This document shows, piece after piece, positions 49,867-62,312 of a stretch of 64,000 nt of DNA; position 1 is the stretch's first letter, and every line of letters begins with the position of its first letter. The DNA is from Camillea tinctor. Taxonomy: Eukaryota > Ascomycota > Sordariomycetes > Xylariales > Xylariaceae. The stretch spans positions 1 through 64,000 of the forward strand of contig MU394111.1 of the NCBI GenBank assembly GCA_022578605.1, read 5' to 3'. The translations under genes and the position numbers were made by a program. A model generated the notes under the pieces. The model saw only the letters and a program-made list of their open reading frames with translations, was not told the origin of the DNA and did no database searches.

Positions 49867-52800
49867 GACGGAGAAAGAGAAGGAGAAGAAAAAGAAGAAG
49901 AGAAAAAGGAGAGTGAAAATAATACACAGATAAACAGATGAAACAGAAAAACAATAACAAGATGGAGAATCGGGGCGCCAAAGCACAACGAAGCCTAGCA
50001 GCTGGGATAGTAGACGATGTGATGTCAACCCTGGCCGTTTGGCAGATGGAAAAACGTGCAGATGGCGGGTGTGGAAATATCACGAACGATCAACATCACC
50101 AGACATCAAGGGGGGGTTGCGGGTGTGGGTTGAAGAGAGATGGGTGCAGTGGGAATTTTTGGATCTAGTTTAGAGAGGGTGGGAGTGGGAGTGGCCAGCC
50201 GCAGGAAAAAATCGAGCAAGGGAGGGAAAAAAAAAAAAATATTAAGGAAAAAAAAAAAATAATAAAATTCGTTGGATCGGGACTGGATCTGTCATAGCTG
50301 TCCTAACCAGCCTCCTAACTAAACCGGGTTAAGCACAAAACGAGGGATTTGTGGAGTACGGAGTAAGTAAGTCTGGTAGTGTGGTATTATGTTACTATAA
50401 TAAACAACAACTTCCCGGGTCATTATCCATTACACCTTACTAGGCAATCTGGTTTTAGTGCATTAGAAGAGGAGTTATGAGTTATGAAAGGGTTGGATAT
50501 ATTTTTTTTGTGCATTCCATACTTATGTACGACATACCTCAGACCTTTAGTAGGTACCTAGGTAGTAGGTAGTAGGTAGTAGACAGTAGGCAATAAGTAA
50601 GTTAGGTTAGGTAAGTAGTAATGTGCTACACTCGCTAACCTAATAGTATACATAGTACGTAAGGGTGTATGTACTCTGTATTGGTAGGACAAACAAAACC
50701 TTAATATACAAACACCTTTTTAAAAAAGAATAGAGTTCAAAGACTTACATACCATTCGTAACTTCCAACTTTTCACTCACTATAACCTACTAATGTTCTT
50801 AACCACCCAACCTAGATATATGGACACCTCGTAAGGTTATGTACCTACCTACTACGTACTCCGTACATACGTAACCTCAGCTGGCCAGGAGGTATGTATG
50901 GACCTACTACAAGTCAATGTTTTGCTTATAAATTAATACAAGCATCAAAGGGTACCAGAAAGACGTTTTAATAAACAACAAGAACAATTCACTGACCTAC
51001 CTACAGCTAGCCTACACCTTACTTACCTACCATTAACCTACCTAAAAGGAAAGATAAAATAGGTAGGTAGGTAGGTAGGTAAGTATATACCTCCTCATGT
51101 GGGTGGGGGCGTGCTTCATAGCACAGCGATGCATGGGCAGGAAGCGAACCAATCACATGTCTTAAACATGCAGTCGTGTTGCCCAAATTAGACCAGGTAG
51201 TAGGGACTTCCAATTCGTCCGACTTGCCAACAAAGTTCCAAGACTATCCAACTTCAAGAACTAAAACGATCAGGTGCAGGGGGGGGAGAGAGAGAGAAGG
51301 AAGGAGAGGAGAAAAGAAAAGAAAAGAGAAAAAGGATACCACACACCTTGTTTTTGTTCAGCTCTGTCCTCTCTTTCTTTCACTCCCACCCATTTTCTTC
51401 TCTCCCTCTCTTTCTCTTTCTCTCTTCCTTAAGTTGTGATGACCCGAGCATACCCAAACTAGGTACTAGGTAAGTTAGGTGATTTAACCTAACATCTTAG
51501 ACTAAACCTAAGAAAGATTAGAGATTACATATTTCGTGCTACGCAGCAATGATGTTCTCTCTACCTTCATCTACCTCTACCTCGCATGTATATGTGTGTA
51601 TATATATATATACATACATACAAGGTATAAACTCTACCTAAGTTATTCAGTCTTTAGCTTCTGTTTCTTCCGGTTGTCATAGGGGGTAGATAGGCAGGCA
51701 GACAGTAGTAGTAGTACCTAGTTGGTAGACTAATGGATATGTAGGTAAGTATTTATACAACTGGACTTACATACACAATGACTTATTACTACCAGCTACT
51801 ACTTCTTCTTCTCCTACTACTCTTACACCTATCACGACTACTTATGGCTACTACCACGGCTTTATCGGAGGGGGGCGTGGAACACAAGATGGGATGCAGT
51901 GAGAGGATATCCAAGGGTAGGCACATATCTCCTCTCCCCCCCAATGCATTACCACATACCCTTGAGCTGCTGCTTTACATTTACAGCTCATACCGGTAGC
52001 ATTCACTACTTGACCTACATACATACATAACCTACGTAACCTACAAAAATGTACCTGTACCCTATACGTGCCTTATCCTATTCACCCCAGTATTCACCCA
52101 AGTACACGATGATTGATGATGTGGAATACACGAGGTAGCTGCAGCCTCGCGGACAAATAGAGTGCGTGTTAGTGTTGAATTGAATTTCTTAATACTTTCC
52201 CACGCTCCTCAAGCCCGGGGTGAGACACTTTGAATCAACCGCTGTTCAGCAGCTGAGTTTGGTTCATCTTGTTTCTCTTACCTTCTTTGCACTCGAGCAC
52301 CATGCATCCAAACTAAATCTAGAAACGAGATTGGCTGGTTCATGCTCACTTAATTCACTCTCTTCGGCCGAGCGCAGACCCGATCTGATAATATCTGATC
52401 TACCAGGTTTTCATTCCGAAAATCGAGGGGAAAAGGAAAAAACAAAACCAAAAACAAAAACGAAACAACTTCCAGGCTATCTCTCGCTTTCTCTCTCGCT
52501 CTCCTCCCTCTCTGTCACTCTCTTTCTCCTTCTGTCTCCTCCAGTACAACTTCACTATCCAGAAAAGGCTTCTCACTACAAGGCGCGAATCCACGACCTG
52601 AGAACCGCAACCGCTCATGCAAACGCGGCTGCTAAGCTCAATTAGACTGAGGAGCTGGGAGGGATACCTGCGTTGTTTGCTATAATATCACCAAAAAGCC
52701 GAGCTGAGGTATCCAAGCGTGGCCATAGCCATAATCATAACCCGTGGGGCTTTACGACCCGCTAACCCCTGATTCACGATATTATTAACGGCAAATAGGT

Positions 52801-53031
52801 TCTGACAGGGACGGGCCACGGGATGCGAAAAAGTGTCCGGGGGACAGGCCTCTTGGTTTTGGGTTTTGCCGGCCTTGCTCACTCTCGAGCATGAGCCGTA
52901 AGCACAACTAACCAGCCTCGTACCTTTATGCGTAACCTACATAATCATCCTGTACATTTGCCAGCCCGAACTCATTCCCACTGCAACCACTGCTCACTTT
53001 CTCCACGGCCTAGCCAACCTTTGAAGATAAA
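49867..53031. other. divergent promoter region, no gene seen
   Basis: Three kilobases between the FAR1 gene (minus) and the 302-residue gene (plus). 50520-51090 and 51450-52080 are dense in TAGGTA/ACCTAC words, including a (TAGG)n array at 51058-51082; 51290-51330 is GA-rich and 52480-52545 is T/C-rich. An ATCTGATAA word is at 52383-52391. The frame at 52220-52645 ends in low-complexity Lys/Thr and Ser/Leu tracts and is not supported. Confidence 0.55.
51058..51082. repeat. (TAGG)n microsatellite
   Basis: About six tandem TAGG units inside a wider region rich in the same word. Confidence 0.85.
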
Positions 53032-54049
53032 ATGCCGCCCAGCCGCCAGAGCATACGGCAGCTTATAGACTGGCAAGCCATCCAGCGCCGGGGTAGGTAC
53101 AGGATATACAAAGCTAGCAAAGATCCTGGAGCTCGAGCCAAACTTCTGGCCGATATCCCGCCTCCGGTTCCGGTCAGGCCCCGCCTCTCCGAGGCCGACA
53201 TACAATCGGCCTTGCGCCCACTTTCGGCCTACTTCAGTCCGGCGCATCCGGAAGTCCGGCCCCCCACCGAATCCACTTACACATTCCTCGTAGACTTCTC
53301 GACCGAGATCCGGAACACGATATATGAGTATGCTGTCGATTATCCCACCTGCCGGGGCTTGTTTGACTCGTATTACCGTCAGCTAGAAGCAGCCAAGTCT
53401 CAGATGCATCTTTGTGACCCGCACGAGGAACCACCTCCCTTCAAGCTCACCCGTCGTACCCCCACTATCCTCCTTCTCTGCAAGCAGATTACACTAGAGG
53501 CAATGTCAATCTTACGCCTTCGGCCTCTCGTCATTGACCGAATCCCGCCCTGGGTCATGGGTAATTCCGTGCCCCTTCCCCTGACCGACTTCATCAGCAA
53601 AGCTACACTACAGAACATACCATTTGTTGAGATCAAGCTGTCTCTGGGCATTGGCCGTTACAGAAGCGGTGATGTCTGGCTCCAGGTTATCAAGGACATG
53701 CTAGATGCATGGTCAGAGCGCAATTCTCTAGTCCAGCTAAGAATCATGTTCAAGCTGGCTGACGTCCAATACCGTGGAATCTGGTGCGAATTAGAGGATT
53801 ACGATAACATCAAGAACACGGTATGTTTCCTTCCTCTGTTATCCCTTATTATTTCTACCTCCTCTAGTATCACCTCGTGCCGCCCAAATCATTGTTCAGC
53901 CCCCCTCAGCTCACCACTTATCATTTTAGATCGAAGATTTCGCGTGGAGGCATGGTGCTAAGCCAAACATGGTCACCTATGAACACTGGGTGCTCGATTC
54001 GCAATACGCATATAGAACGGGGTATAGGAGTGAGTCCCGGGTCTATTGA
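53032..54049 (+). CDS. hypothetical protein with EIRNxIYEYA motif, one intron
   Basis: Two exons, 53032-53820 and 53930-54049, give 302 residues. The 109 bp intron has GTATGT and TTTTAG and joins DNIKNT to IEDFAWRHGAK in phase; the protein ends SESRVY. Residues about 90-103 read FSTEIRNTIYEYAV and about 145-155 read ILLLCKQITLEAM. This pair (an EIRNxIYEYA helix followed by L-L-x-CKQI-x-E) is common in large families of fungal proteins with F-box-like or 2EXR-type character, whose function is mostly unknown. The rest is compact with many hydrophobic residues and no catalytic motif I recognise. The ATG is the first in the frame. Confidence 0.65.
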
Positions 54050-57000
54050 TCCTTTCAACCCCCATACAATTGCCGAATCAGCTAATCGGACTTAGATCCT
54101 TTAATCCGTAAGCATCCCGACCCAAACATCTGGACGGGAAGCATCATGGAGTGGATTTGAGTATCCACTCCATCTTGAGTTTCTCCTTAGAAAATATACA
54201 ACGGAGGTTGAAATTTCTTAGACAATTCGGATTCACTAGACAGTATTTGGTGGTCTCTTGTTTCGTCGTAAACTACGGGTATGGAAGGAATGATAATGCT
54301 GATTTCGGCGGGCGTTCTCTTCGAGTTTCTTTTCTATGGGCACAACGAAAAGAAAATTAGCATGAGTGGGATATACCATCGAAACAATTTCGCGCGAATA
54401 TTTTCCTTCTCCTCCTGCGAGTTGAATTAAATGGACGATTGTTTTTTTTAAGACATTCCGAGGCCTGAGCCAGTACCTCGAGGTATATCGTAGGTTTAGC
54501 GAGTCGTCTAGGAAGTAACACAGCATACCGTTGTCGACGGAATTAGGTGGCGTTTTCTTTCTTTTTCCTTTTTTTTCTTCTATTCCTCTTCTTGATTCAA
54601 TTATCAGACTACACTCATCAGCAACTCTCTTGCTCTAGTAGAAATATTCTCACCGAGTGGCCATATCGATATCTCGGTCGTGCTTACGGGGCACTATTAG
54701 GTCATACATCTCACAGGCTCAGGCTAGAAGAGCTGGTAACCCGACATCTATTCGTTCGTTTGTACACCAAACATGTTCTCCCTCCTCCCTACCTACTTCC
54801 CACCCGCATTAGGCGGTCCTCTTTACGTCGTCTGTGCCCCCTGCCAACAGGACCGAGTCAGCTTATTCCCTTCCTTCACCCAATCTATGTCATTATGCGT
54901 GAGTGAGAAAAAAAAAAGGAAAGCCCCAAATTCCCATAGCCTTCTTTAAGAATGAAAAATTAACACATAACCGGGTGTATATGCTTTATTTTGTAAAAAG
55001 TCTACGCAAAACCCAAGGCTAAGCCAAGCCCAGTACCTCCCCTTTCTTGTTGTCATAGGCTACTTCTTGACGCCCTGTCTTACACAATAACTATTTTCTT
55101 CTTTTCTGCGTCCCTTCCTCCCTCCCTCTCCCCCCACACACCGTTGTTTTCCTGCCGAGGCCTCCGCGTGCTATCTCATACACGCGGGTTGCACGCCTCC
55201 ATACATATGAGAAAAAACTAGCGGCCGCCCCCGTGCCTCACTCCCGCCTCCATGTCCGTAAGGCTGAGTCGGGGAGACAGAGAAAACGCTCACGGCGACT
55301 GCCCGGGATGACGTTCCTCTAGGATCTAGACTCAGAGGCTCAGAACGTATTACACCGCCGGACAATATAGGTTAAATAGATTACTAGTTAAATTTCATTT
55401 TCTTCTCTTCATTTGATTTTGTTTGGGCAGAAAGTAAAAGCTTTTTTTGGCCCCCAATCCACCCCGAGCAAAATTGTTAGGTTAATAACCCTGTCCTGTT
55501 ATTTTGTGTTCCCCCTCCCTGGGGTAGTTTTTTTTCTTTCTTTCTTTTCCTGGTTATTATTAGAGTAGTATCAGCGGTACTGTAGTGTTGATGAACTAAC
55601 CGTGGACTGGATGCTTAGTAGCTATCTCGTAAATGTGTGCGTTTGTTTGTACGTCGTATCTAGAACGCCACATTCCTCATCTCTTTCCTTTCTTTCCTTT
55701 CCTATCCTTACCCTCGTCTCGTAGTCACTCCCACCCTCCCCTCTCCACCAAACCCTTTCCTTCTTTCTTCTCCTCTGTCTCGCGTTATCTTTCCCGAAAC
55801 GGAATGCTATGCGAAGCTATACCGGTGATACATAAATAAAGGAAAGTACCTATGTAGCAGACAATCTAATATCCTCTCTACGCATTCCTTGTTGGTGAGG
55901 TTCCATGGGATGGAGTTTATTATTTTTACTTTTGTTTCGAGTTGTCTCGGCTAACATGACTCTCCGTAATATCCCGCTAGAATGGGGGTTTTGTCTTAGA
56001 TAGGGGATGGGGGTAGAGGGCACGGGGGGCTCTAGTTCTTGAGTTACGCAGTGTTATTTGTTCCTGATCCCCCCCCTCTCCACCTCTTCTCTCTAGTATG
56101 TAAGTCCCGTCTTACATTTTTGTCTTAGATATGCCTTGAAAGACGAAAAAAGAAGAGCGGGGGAGAAAAAAAAAAGGCAAAGACAGAAGAATCTAAGTGG
56201 TGAGAACTAAAAAAAGAGGCTAAAAGAATTCTCCGGTACTAGGTAGGTAACCTGGAAAGTACAGTGCATTGCAACAGGGATTTCTGAGGTCAGCAAAAAG
56301 AGTAGTAGGTAGGTAGGTAAGAATTCTTTTTTTACCGGCATACATAGAAGCATGTAGGGCAGTAGGGCTGAGAAGAACACACCATTATAGATGGCTAACA
56401 AACCACGACCACCCTTCCCCCAGCTGAAATCCCCGGGAATCATCTTTAAGGGGATCGGCATGGAATACCCTATCTCATATGATCGCTGCGGCGTAGGCTT
56501 ACTTTACCAGGTATATCCCCCTTATTCCTTTAACCCTTAAGTTCGAGGTTAAGGGAAAAGGAACAGATTCATGCTAAGGCTGAGAGATAGGTGGCTAGTC
56601 AGGCTACCGTCCCTACCTACTACTCCTTTTTTAGAGAGGAATATGAATCGTCAACTCGGAAGGAATACGTATTATCACCTGCACCTAGTATTTGTCTTTA
56701 TTCTAGATAGGCGTGTGTGTGTGTGTGTGTACTAAGACTTTCTCATTTTCTCCTTCTATATTTATTGCGTATTACAGCCCCTTTCTTTCCTCTTTAGTCT
56801 ATCATATCATCAGGTTGATCTTAGATCGCTCTAGTTGTTCTAACGTGTATTGTTTATATGCGCAAGTGTATAGTTTATGCAGCTAAACCAGCCAAGCTTC
56901 CATGTCTTGACATTCTAATTTAGGTTGTAACGCTGACCCAAAAGAACTATTGAAAGAAAAAAAAATCATTTCGTGCCCTTTACGTGCTTTCTATTTCATT

Positions 57001-57340
57001 CGAAGATGCAGTGGTATCTCTGACCCCCTACCCCTCGTGCCTGATTAATATTCCCGAGAACTCCTTGCTTTCCTTTCTAGATACCCAAAGCTGAGTGTTG
57101 GGATGGTGATCGTGTGCCATACTTCGTTCCCATTATAAATAAATCAAAAAAGGAAAACAAAATCCAAGAAAAAAAATTTGTGGGACATTCCAGAATGTCC
57201 ATATGATGCCTCCCCTATGAAGTGAATATTCTATCAAACGGTAGTCGATACCTGAGCTAAGTGAAGAATAAAAGATAGCAAAATGGCCAGGCCCGTTGTT
57301 TTAATTAAACGCTCGCTTTCGTCCAAAATACCATGGTATT
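54050..57340. other. convergent spacer, no gene seen
   Basis: More than 3 kb between the 302-residue gene and the zinc-finger gene, which converge. It consists of T/C tracts, AT-rich sequence and a (GT)n repeat at 56712-56730. No frame has recognisable protein features. 57060-57340 is probably the 3' untranslated region of the zinc-finger gene. Confidence 0.55.
56712..56730. repeat. (GT)n microsatellite
   Basis: About nine GT dinucleotides in the convergent spacer. Confidence 0.9.
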
Positions 57341-60300
57341 TTAATCCTGTGATATCTTCTTTCTCTTGTGGGGCCTTCTCTCAGCCTCATCACCAACGAA
57401 GTGGTTTTTCTCAATCTGGTGTTGTCGTAGGTTGTCTTGACGATTCTTGTATTGGCTGTTGCAACCAGGGAAGGGGCATTTGTAAATTGTCGGTGGTCCC
57501 GTCGAGTGCTGCAGCTTCTTATGCTTTGCCATGCTACCTTTGAACCACTGTGGATCGCCCTTTGGCCTATAGCCACAGATTTCGCAACAGTCGCTTGCTT
57601 CCACCTTCTGTCCGGTACCGGCGACCAACGAGGAGCCTTTAGACTTCTCTCCACATATATTGGACCCAAATCCTTCACTAATCGAGGGATGTGTTGTGGA
57701 TGATACTAATCCGGGTGACTTCGAGATTGCCGCAACGATTTCTTGTGTAGAATCTGGAGAAGAAACTACCGGGACAGCCAATGACTCGCCCGTTGCCTCT
57801 GGGCGAAGGGGAGTTGTTACAATAGTTTGTTTCGAATACTGGGGATCAGATGCTTGTGTAGTTGGTGTGGCTTGATCTCGTATTATAGGACCTACAACCG
57901 GGTTGAAATTCGAATGGTTGCCAAGCGGGTTGATCGAATGTTGCTGGTGCTGGTGCTGGTGCTGATGCTGATGCTGTTGGATAGAAGAGCCTGAATCGAC
58001 AGAGATTGGGAAACCTGAGCCCATGTTTCCTGGGTCCACTGAAAGATCTGGCCAGAGATATTCGAAGGGATCCAATTCAAGGTTCAGTAGTGGTTGTGAC
58101 TCTGGTGCAATGTTCTGCACGAGAGCTTCAATTAGGGACACCCCAAGAACCTGATAATTTGTACGTGAATGAAAGCCTTGCTGTACGTAGAACGGGTCAC
58201 AGAGCTCTTTGACTCGTGGAATGAATTTGTCGAAGGGAATAGGTGACATTAATGTGCCCTACAATATGTTAGTATGATATTTCAAAATTATCACATCGAG
58301 AACGCTATCTAATGTAAGAAAGGGACATCATCTCTTTAGAGCAGGAAAATTAAAGGCCACGGCCTTCCAGTATGAAGTATGGACATATAGATCAGTTAGT
58401 AAAAAACAAACAAAATTGCTTACCTTGCCAGCCTGTATCAACTCAAGTTCTAGCCTGCGCACTGTACTTATAGATCCTGTCTGAAGCCTTTGGTCGATTA
58501 CTCTTAAACTAGACTGTAGGTCCCTAACACCCTGAAATTCTTCGCCGAGAACCCGAATAATATAATTACCTGTTATTGTAAATGGGTTATTTCGGGAGGA
58601 GTCTGGTTGTTTTTCTTGTCTGTGAGTCATCCAAAGTTCTGATGCAGTGACTTCTTCAGGTCCTTGGGAACCGATCTTAATGACAGAGGTCTCGAGAGCT
58701 ACTCCTTGTTAGTGAAACCTGCTATCCCAAAAGACCCGGTGCACCGAAGGGGATGGGAAAGGGGGTACCGACTGTCTAAAAAGTTTTGTGCCGTAGTAAC
58801 CAGCGGGTCGGAACCTATTGCGGTTCCTGCATTCATACGATATGCGGTTTCCTTTCCCTTCAAACTTGATGATCTACCTAGAGATGCCATAGGCTGACTC
58901 TGTGATTGATGCTCTGGCGCAGGTTGCCAGATAGCAGCGACAACCTGGGAGTAAAAATCGGGGTACACGGGAGGGTCGAAGAAGCTTCTATAAGCAAGAG
59001 CCTGGTTGTAAAATATGTTACACCATGTAATGCGGTCGTCTTCATGCACGATCAGCGAGAAGGCGTACATGACGTGAATGAAGCAGAGATAATCAAAGGG
59101 ATCAGTAGGATCGTTGCCACTCAGGATCTTCTTCAAGCTAGCCAAACCAGTCAGAGCTATCGACCTGGCCGATTCGGTTTGAAGACGTTCCACAAGTGAG
59201 TTGCCTTGGAAATGGACTAGTTTTTCCCTTGAGCTTGATATGTGTTCTTGTAGAGTATCCCAAACGTATACGACATGGGACCTGGTATCGAATCTTGAAT
59301 CTGGGGACCCTCGAAATTCCGAAGGTATGTCCTCAGGCTTTGAACCAGTATCTGTGAACATCATGTTGACAGAAGTTCCTAACGATATTTCGGTGTCCAC
59401 TGAAGACATCCAGGAATAATTATCCTTAGGATTGAATGAGAAGAGTAGTGGATCATATAGTCCATGTGAAAAAGCCATGGATAATGGGTTGTCGCCTGGT
59501 AGCTCGGGCATATTCCCAAATGAGTAACCACAAGGATCCGAAGGACATTGATTGTCTTCTTTCTCTCCAAACGAACGGCTTTCTGCTGCCAACGGCACTG
59601 GGTAGTTATTAGGTCCAAGGGGCGTTATCGGCGATGTCATCGCGGTATCGTTGGTTCCCGAAGTCCAGGCACTTGACGATTTAGAGATTGCGCTCCATGG
59701 GGTAATAGGGGAAACCCCTTGGGAGCTCCTTGTTGATCGGAGTGAAGAGCTTGGAGACAAGTATGTGTTGCGTGGAGCACTTCTGTAACGGTCTAAATGA
59801 GAAGTATCTAACGCCAACGATGGCCGTCTGCAACCAGAAGCGGATGTTTCAGCGCTTGAAATAGAAGTGGCATCATCATGTCGTGAAGAGCTTCGATCTT
59901 GTACGTTTATACCGACTGGTGGGACGAGCATCGATTTGGGCTGTGTATGTAATGTGATAGTGTTGGATGATGTGGGTGTGCTCGTTGATTGCGAATCGTA
60001 ATTAATCGAGTCGAGTTGAGCTGTTGGTAGCAGCGGTGTAGAGTCCAGCTCAAGTAGTTCTGTACCGTTAAGCTCAATCTGGAGTTGCTGTGGCGGTTCA
60101 TGCATTTCCACATCGTCTCCCTCCTCTTGCTGCTGCTGATGTTGTTGTCGTTGCTGTTCTTGTTCCTCGTAGAGTTGATGGGCGTCGACCACGAGGGAAT
60201 CGTAACTCGGAGGGGGGATGGCAAGTTCGCCTTCGGAGGGGCCATTAGAACTAACTTGTCGAGATTTGTTGCCAATGTTCGAAAAGAAATGCTTTGCCAT

Positions 60301-60828
60301 GTTGATTATCCGTCTTCTTTTTGTCGGGTGAGCTAGACAAGATTTGCATTTTTCGTCGTTGAACTTTTCGACCTTCATGCACTCAAAACATAAATATTCA
60401 CCAGTTGAGAGATATTGACATTTAGTCAAGTGTCTAAGCATAGATTCATGGTCATGGAACTGTTCTCCACACCGCACGAGCGGACATCTTAACCGATCAC
60501 TTGCTGCCATTCGAACAGATCTGTTTCGCTTTACCGCTGCCCAAACGATGAATTTCTGACGCGCGCAGTCCTCCCCGGAATTATCACGAGACCTAGAGAG
60601 GTCAGTTCTCGGAAGCGACATCAAAGCTCGTGGGATTTCTTCTCACATGCAGGATACTGAAGCGCAGGGCCGGGGTTCGGATGATGAACTGGACTGTGAC
60701 CGCCTTGTTGGACTTGATGATCCGGCCGGGGTTTCTGTCGTGCGCCGGCCGCGCTGCGGGTCCAGATCGAAGAGGGCAGCATCAACGGGCGTGGCCTGGC
60801 CGGTGGCAAGGCTTTTCTTCGGTTCCAT
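57341..60828 (-). CDS. multi-zinc-finger regulator, four exons
   Basis: Reconstructed exons 60647-60828, 58773-60592, 58424-58698 and 57341-58258 give 1064 residues. Intron 1 (54 bp) has GTGAGA, a CTGAC branch site and CTCTCTAG; intron 2 (74 bp) GTCGGT, CACTAAC and GTAG; intron 3 (165 bp) GTAAGC, TACTAAC and TTGTAG. The phases agree. Residues about 97-145 hold an N-terminal Cys/His cluster (CPLVRCGEQF, then CFECMKV and CKSC). A Gln-rich and Ser/Thr-rich linker follows, then a helical middle domain (about 520-690). The last 100 residues hold two C2H2-like fingers (CEICGYRPKGDPQWFKGS...HKKLQH; CPFPGCNSQYKNRQDNLRQH) and a basic end (RRPHKRKKISQD). The join in intron 2 produces AQNFLDTLETSV and PEEVTASELWMTHRQ, which resembles related fungal proteins as I recall them, supporting one gene rather than two. 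Probably a transcription factor; targets unknown. Confidence 0.72.
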
Positions 60829-60850
60829 ATTGGACAGCAGCCTCGGGTTT

Positions 60851-60876
<26 letters not shown>
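60851..60876. repeat. (TC)n tract upstream of the zinc-finger gene
   Basis: Thirteen TC dinucleotides about 25-50 bp before the predicted start codon; on the transcribed strand this is a GA tract in the leader or core promoter. Confidence 0.9.
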
Positions 60877-60882
<6 letters not shown>

Positions 60883-62284
60883 TGTCAAACTAGACTGGTA
60901 ATCGAATGTAAAGAAAGTTTATGGGGCCATCTCAGGTCGCCACTGGTCGCCGTGTTTTTATTATGAAAATTGTTGAAAAAGGTGTCTTCCTTGAAGATGA
61001 CGCTGTAGGACTCCTTGCATAGGGGCACCGATACCAGTACTTGTACCCTAGGACCAGCGGCCTGAGCCGTGGGCTAGGAAAGAGGAAGAACGCAGCCATT
61101 GGTGAGCAGGCTCCCTCCACAGTCCCTACGCGTTGGTTGTCGGCAGTGCCTTTAGCAACAGTCCGCCGCGTCCGCGCACCAAGATGCAGAGGTGAGAAGC
61201 TGGTGGAGTTGGGGGCCAAAATCCGACTCGGTGAAGTACGCAGGCAACAAGGCAGATCAGACCCCAAATTACGCCTTATCCGCTAGCTGAGCAGGAGTAG
61301 ACGTTGCTGACTGCAGGACTCGGGCTTCGTCCAATCAGAAACGTAGTGCCGTAAAGGGGGACTTTGAAAGAAATAGAGCATCACTCGACGCTTCTCGAAA
61401 CCCGAAAGTTCGACTGCCAGACCTGATATGAAGTCCTCGGTTTTGGACGTATGGTATGCCAGCACAACGGGAAGACCTTTATGCGATGGATCTGTATTGC
61501 TTTCTGCAATGGCCCTGCAGACGGAAAAGAGAGACGGACTTGCAGATGACAAGAGACCCGAAACGACGGTGACTAACTTGCGCAGGTCACTCGGCCCTGG
61601 TAGTTGTTATGAGTGAGGCCGGCGTCTGGATCAGATGTCAAGTTCATCGGGGTGGTGTAAAAGCTGGGGAGAGGTTCGCACTCCTTAAGTAAAGTGGTAT
61701 GTTGCCAACTCTACACCGCAATCTAGTCGAACCCGAATAGCCTACATACGGGGGCAAAAAGTAGAGAACCAATCCCTATTAACATCTCGTCAAAGTCTTC
61801 CTTTCTTTACCTGAACATATGGACGAGGAGATGCGGTAACATAGCTGGTGGTTGTGGTATAAGCCAACTATTGGTGTGTGGATTTTCTAACAGTGAGATT
61901 GAGATTTCCCATTGCACTACTACGGATCCGCTGTGCCACACACCGATCCGAGGGTGTCCAAGCCAAGAGTTCACGATCTCAAAGCAACCTGCCTTTTACT
62001 TTACTTACTTAGATCGCCTGCCTGCCTGCCTGTGCCTACCTGCCTGCGATAAATGTGGCTAACCTGGAGGATAGGCATCTAGTTCCCCATCTGCCGACAT
62101 CCTTCGATGAGTCCTCTGTACCTGGTAGGGCTCGTTAGCACAATAGCCACATCTCGGTTAGGACCCAGTAGGACTTTAGGGACCTAGGTTGGTAGGCAAG
62201 CTGAGGCTGTGTAGGACTTTTTGGCTGACAGCATCAAAAAACCAGATTGGATCGATACCCATACATGGGCCATGGCCATCCATA

Positions 62285-62312
62285 TCCATACCCATACCCA
62301 TACCCATACCCA
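62285..62312. repeat. short CCCATA tandem repeat
   Basis: About four to five CCCATA units next to the palindrome GGCCATGGCC (62268-62277). It is interstitial and not a telomere repeat, which in these fungi is TTAGGG. Confidence 0.8.

Noticed and set aside
49867..50028. Upstream extension of the FAR1-domain frame
   Set aside because: It encodes a Phe/Leu/Ser-rich stretch from a T/C leader tract; the Met at 49866 begins the family-like sequence.
52220..52645. 141-codon plus-strand ORF
   Set aside because: Composition is Lys/Thr and Ser/Leu low complexity from a T/C tract, with no domain.
60593..60646. ATG at 60621 as start of the zinc-finger gene
   Set aside because: It lies in a sequence with GTGAGA donor, CTGAC branch site and CTCTCTAG acceptor that joins a better first exon in frame. 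It remains the fallback if the intron is not spliced.
62281..62312. CCCATA repeat as a telomere relic
   Set aside because: The unit differs from the fungal TTAGGG/CCCTAA repeat and only a few copies occur within ordinary spacer.
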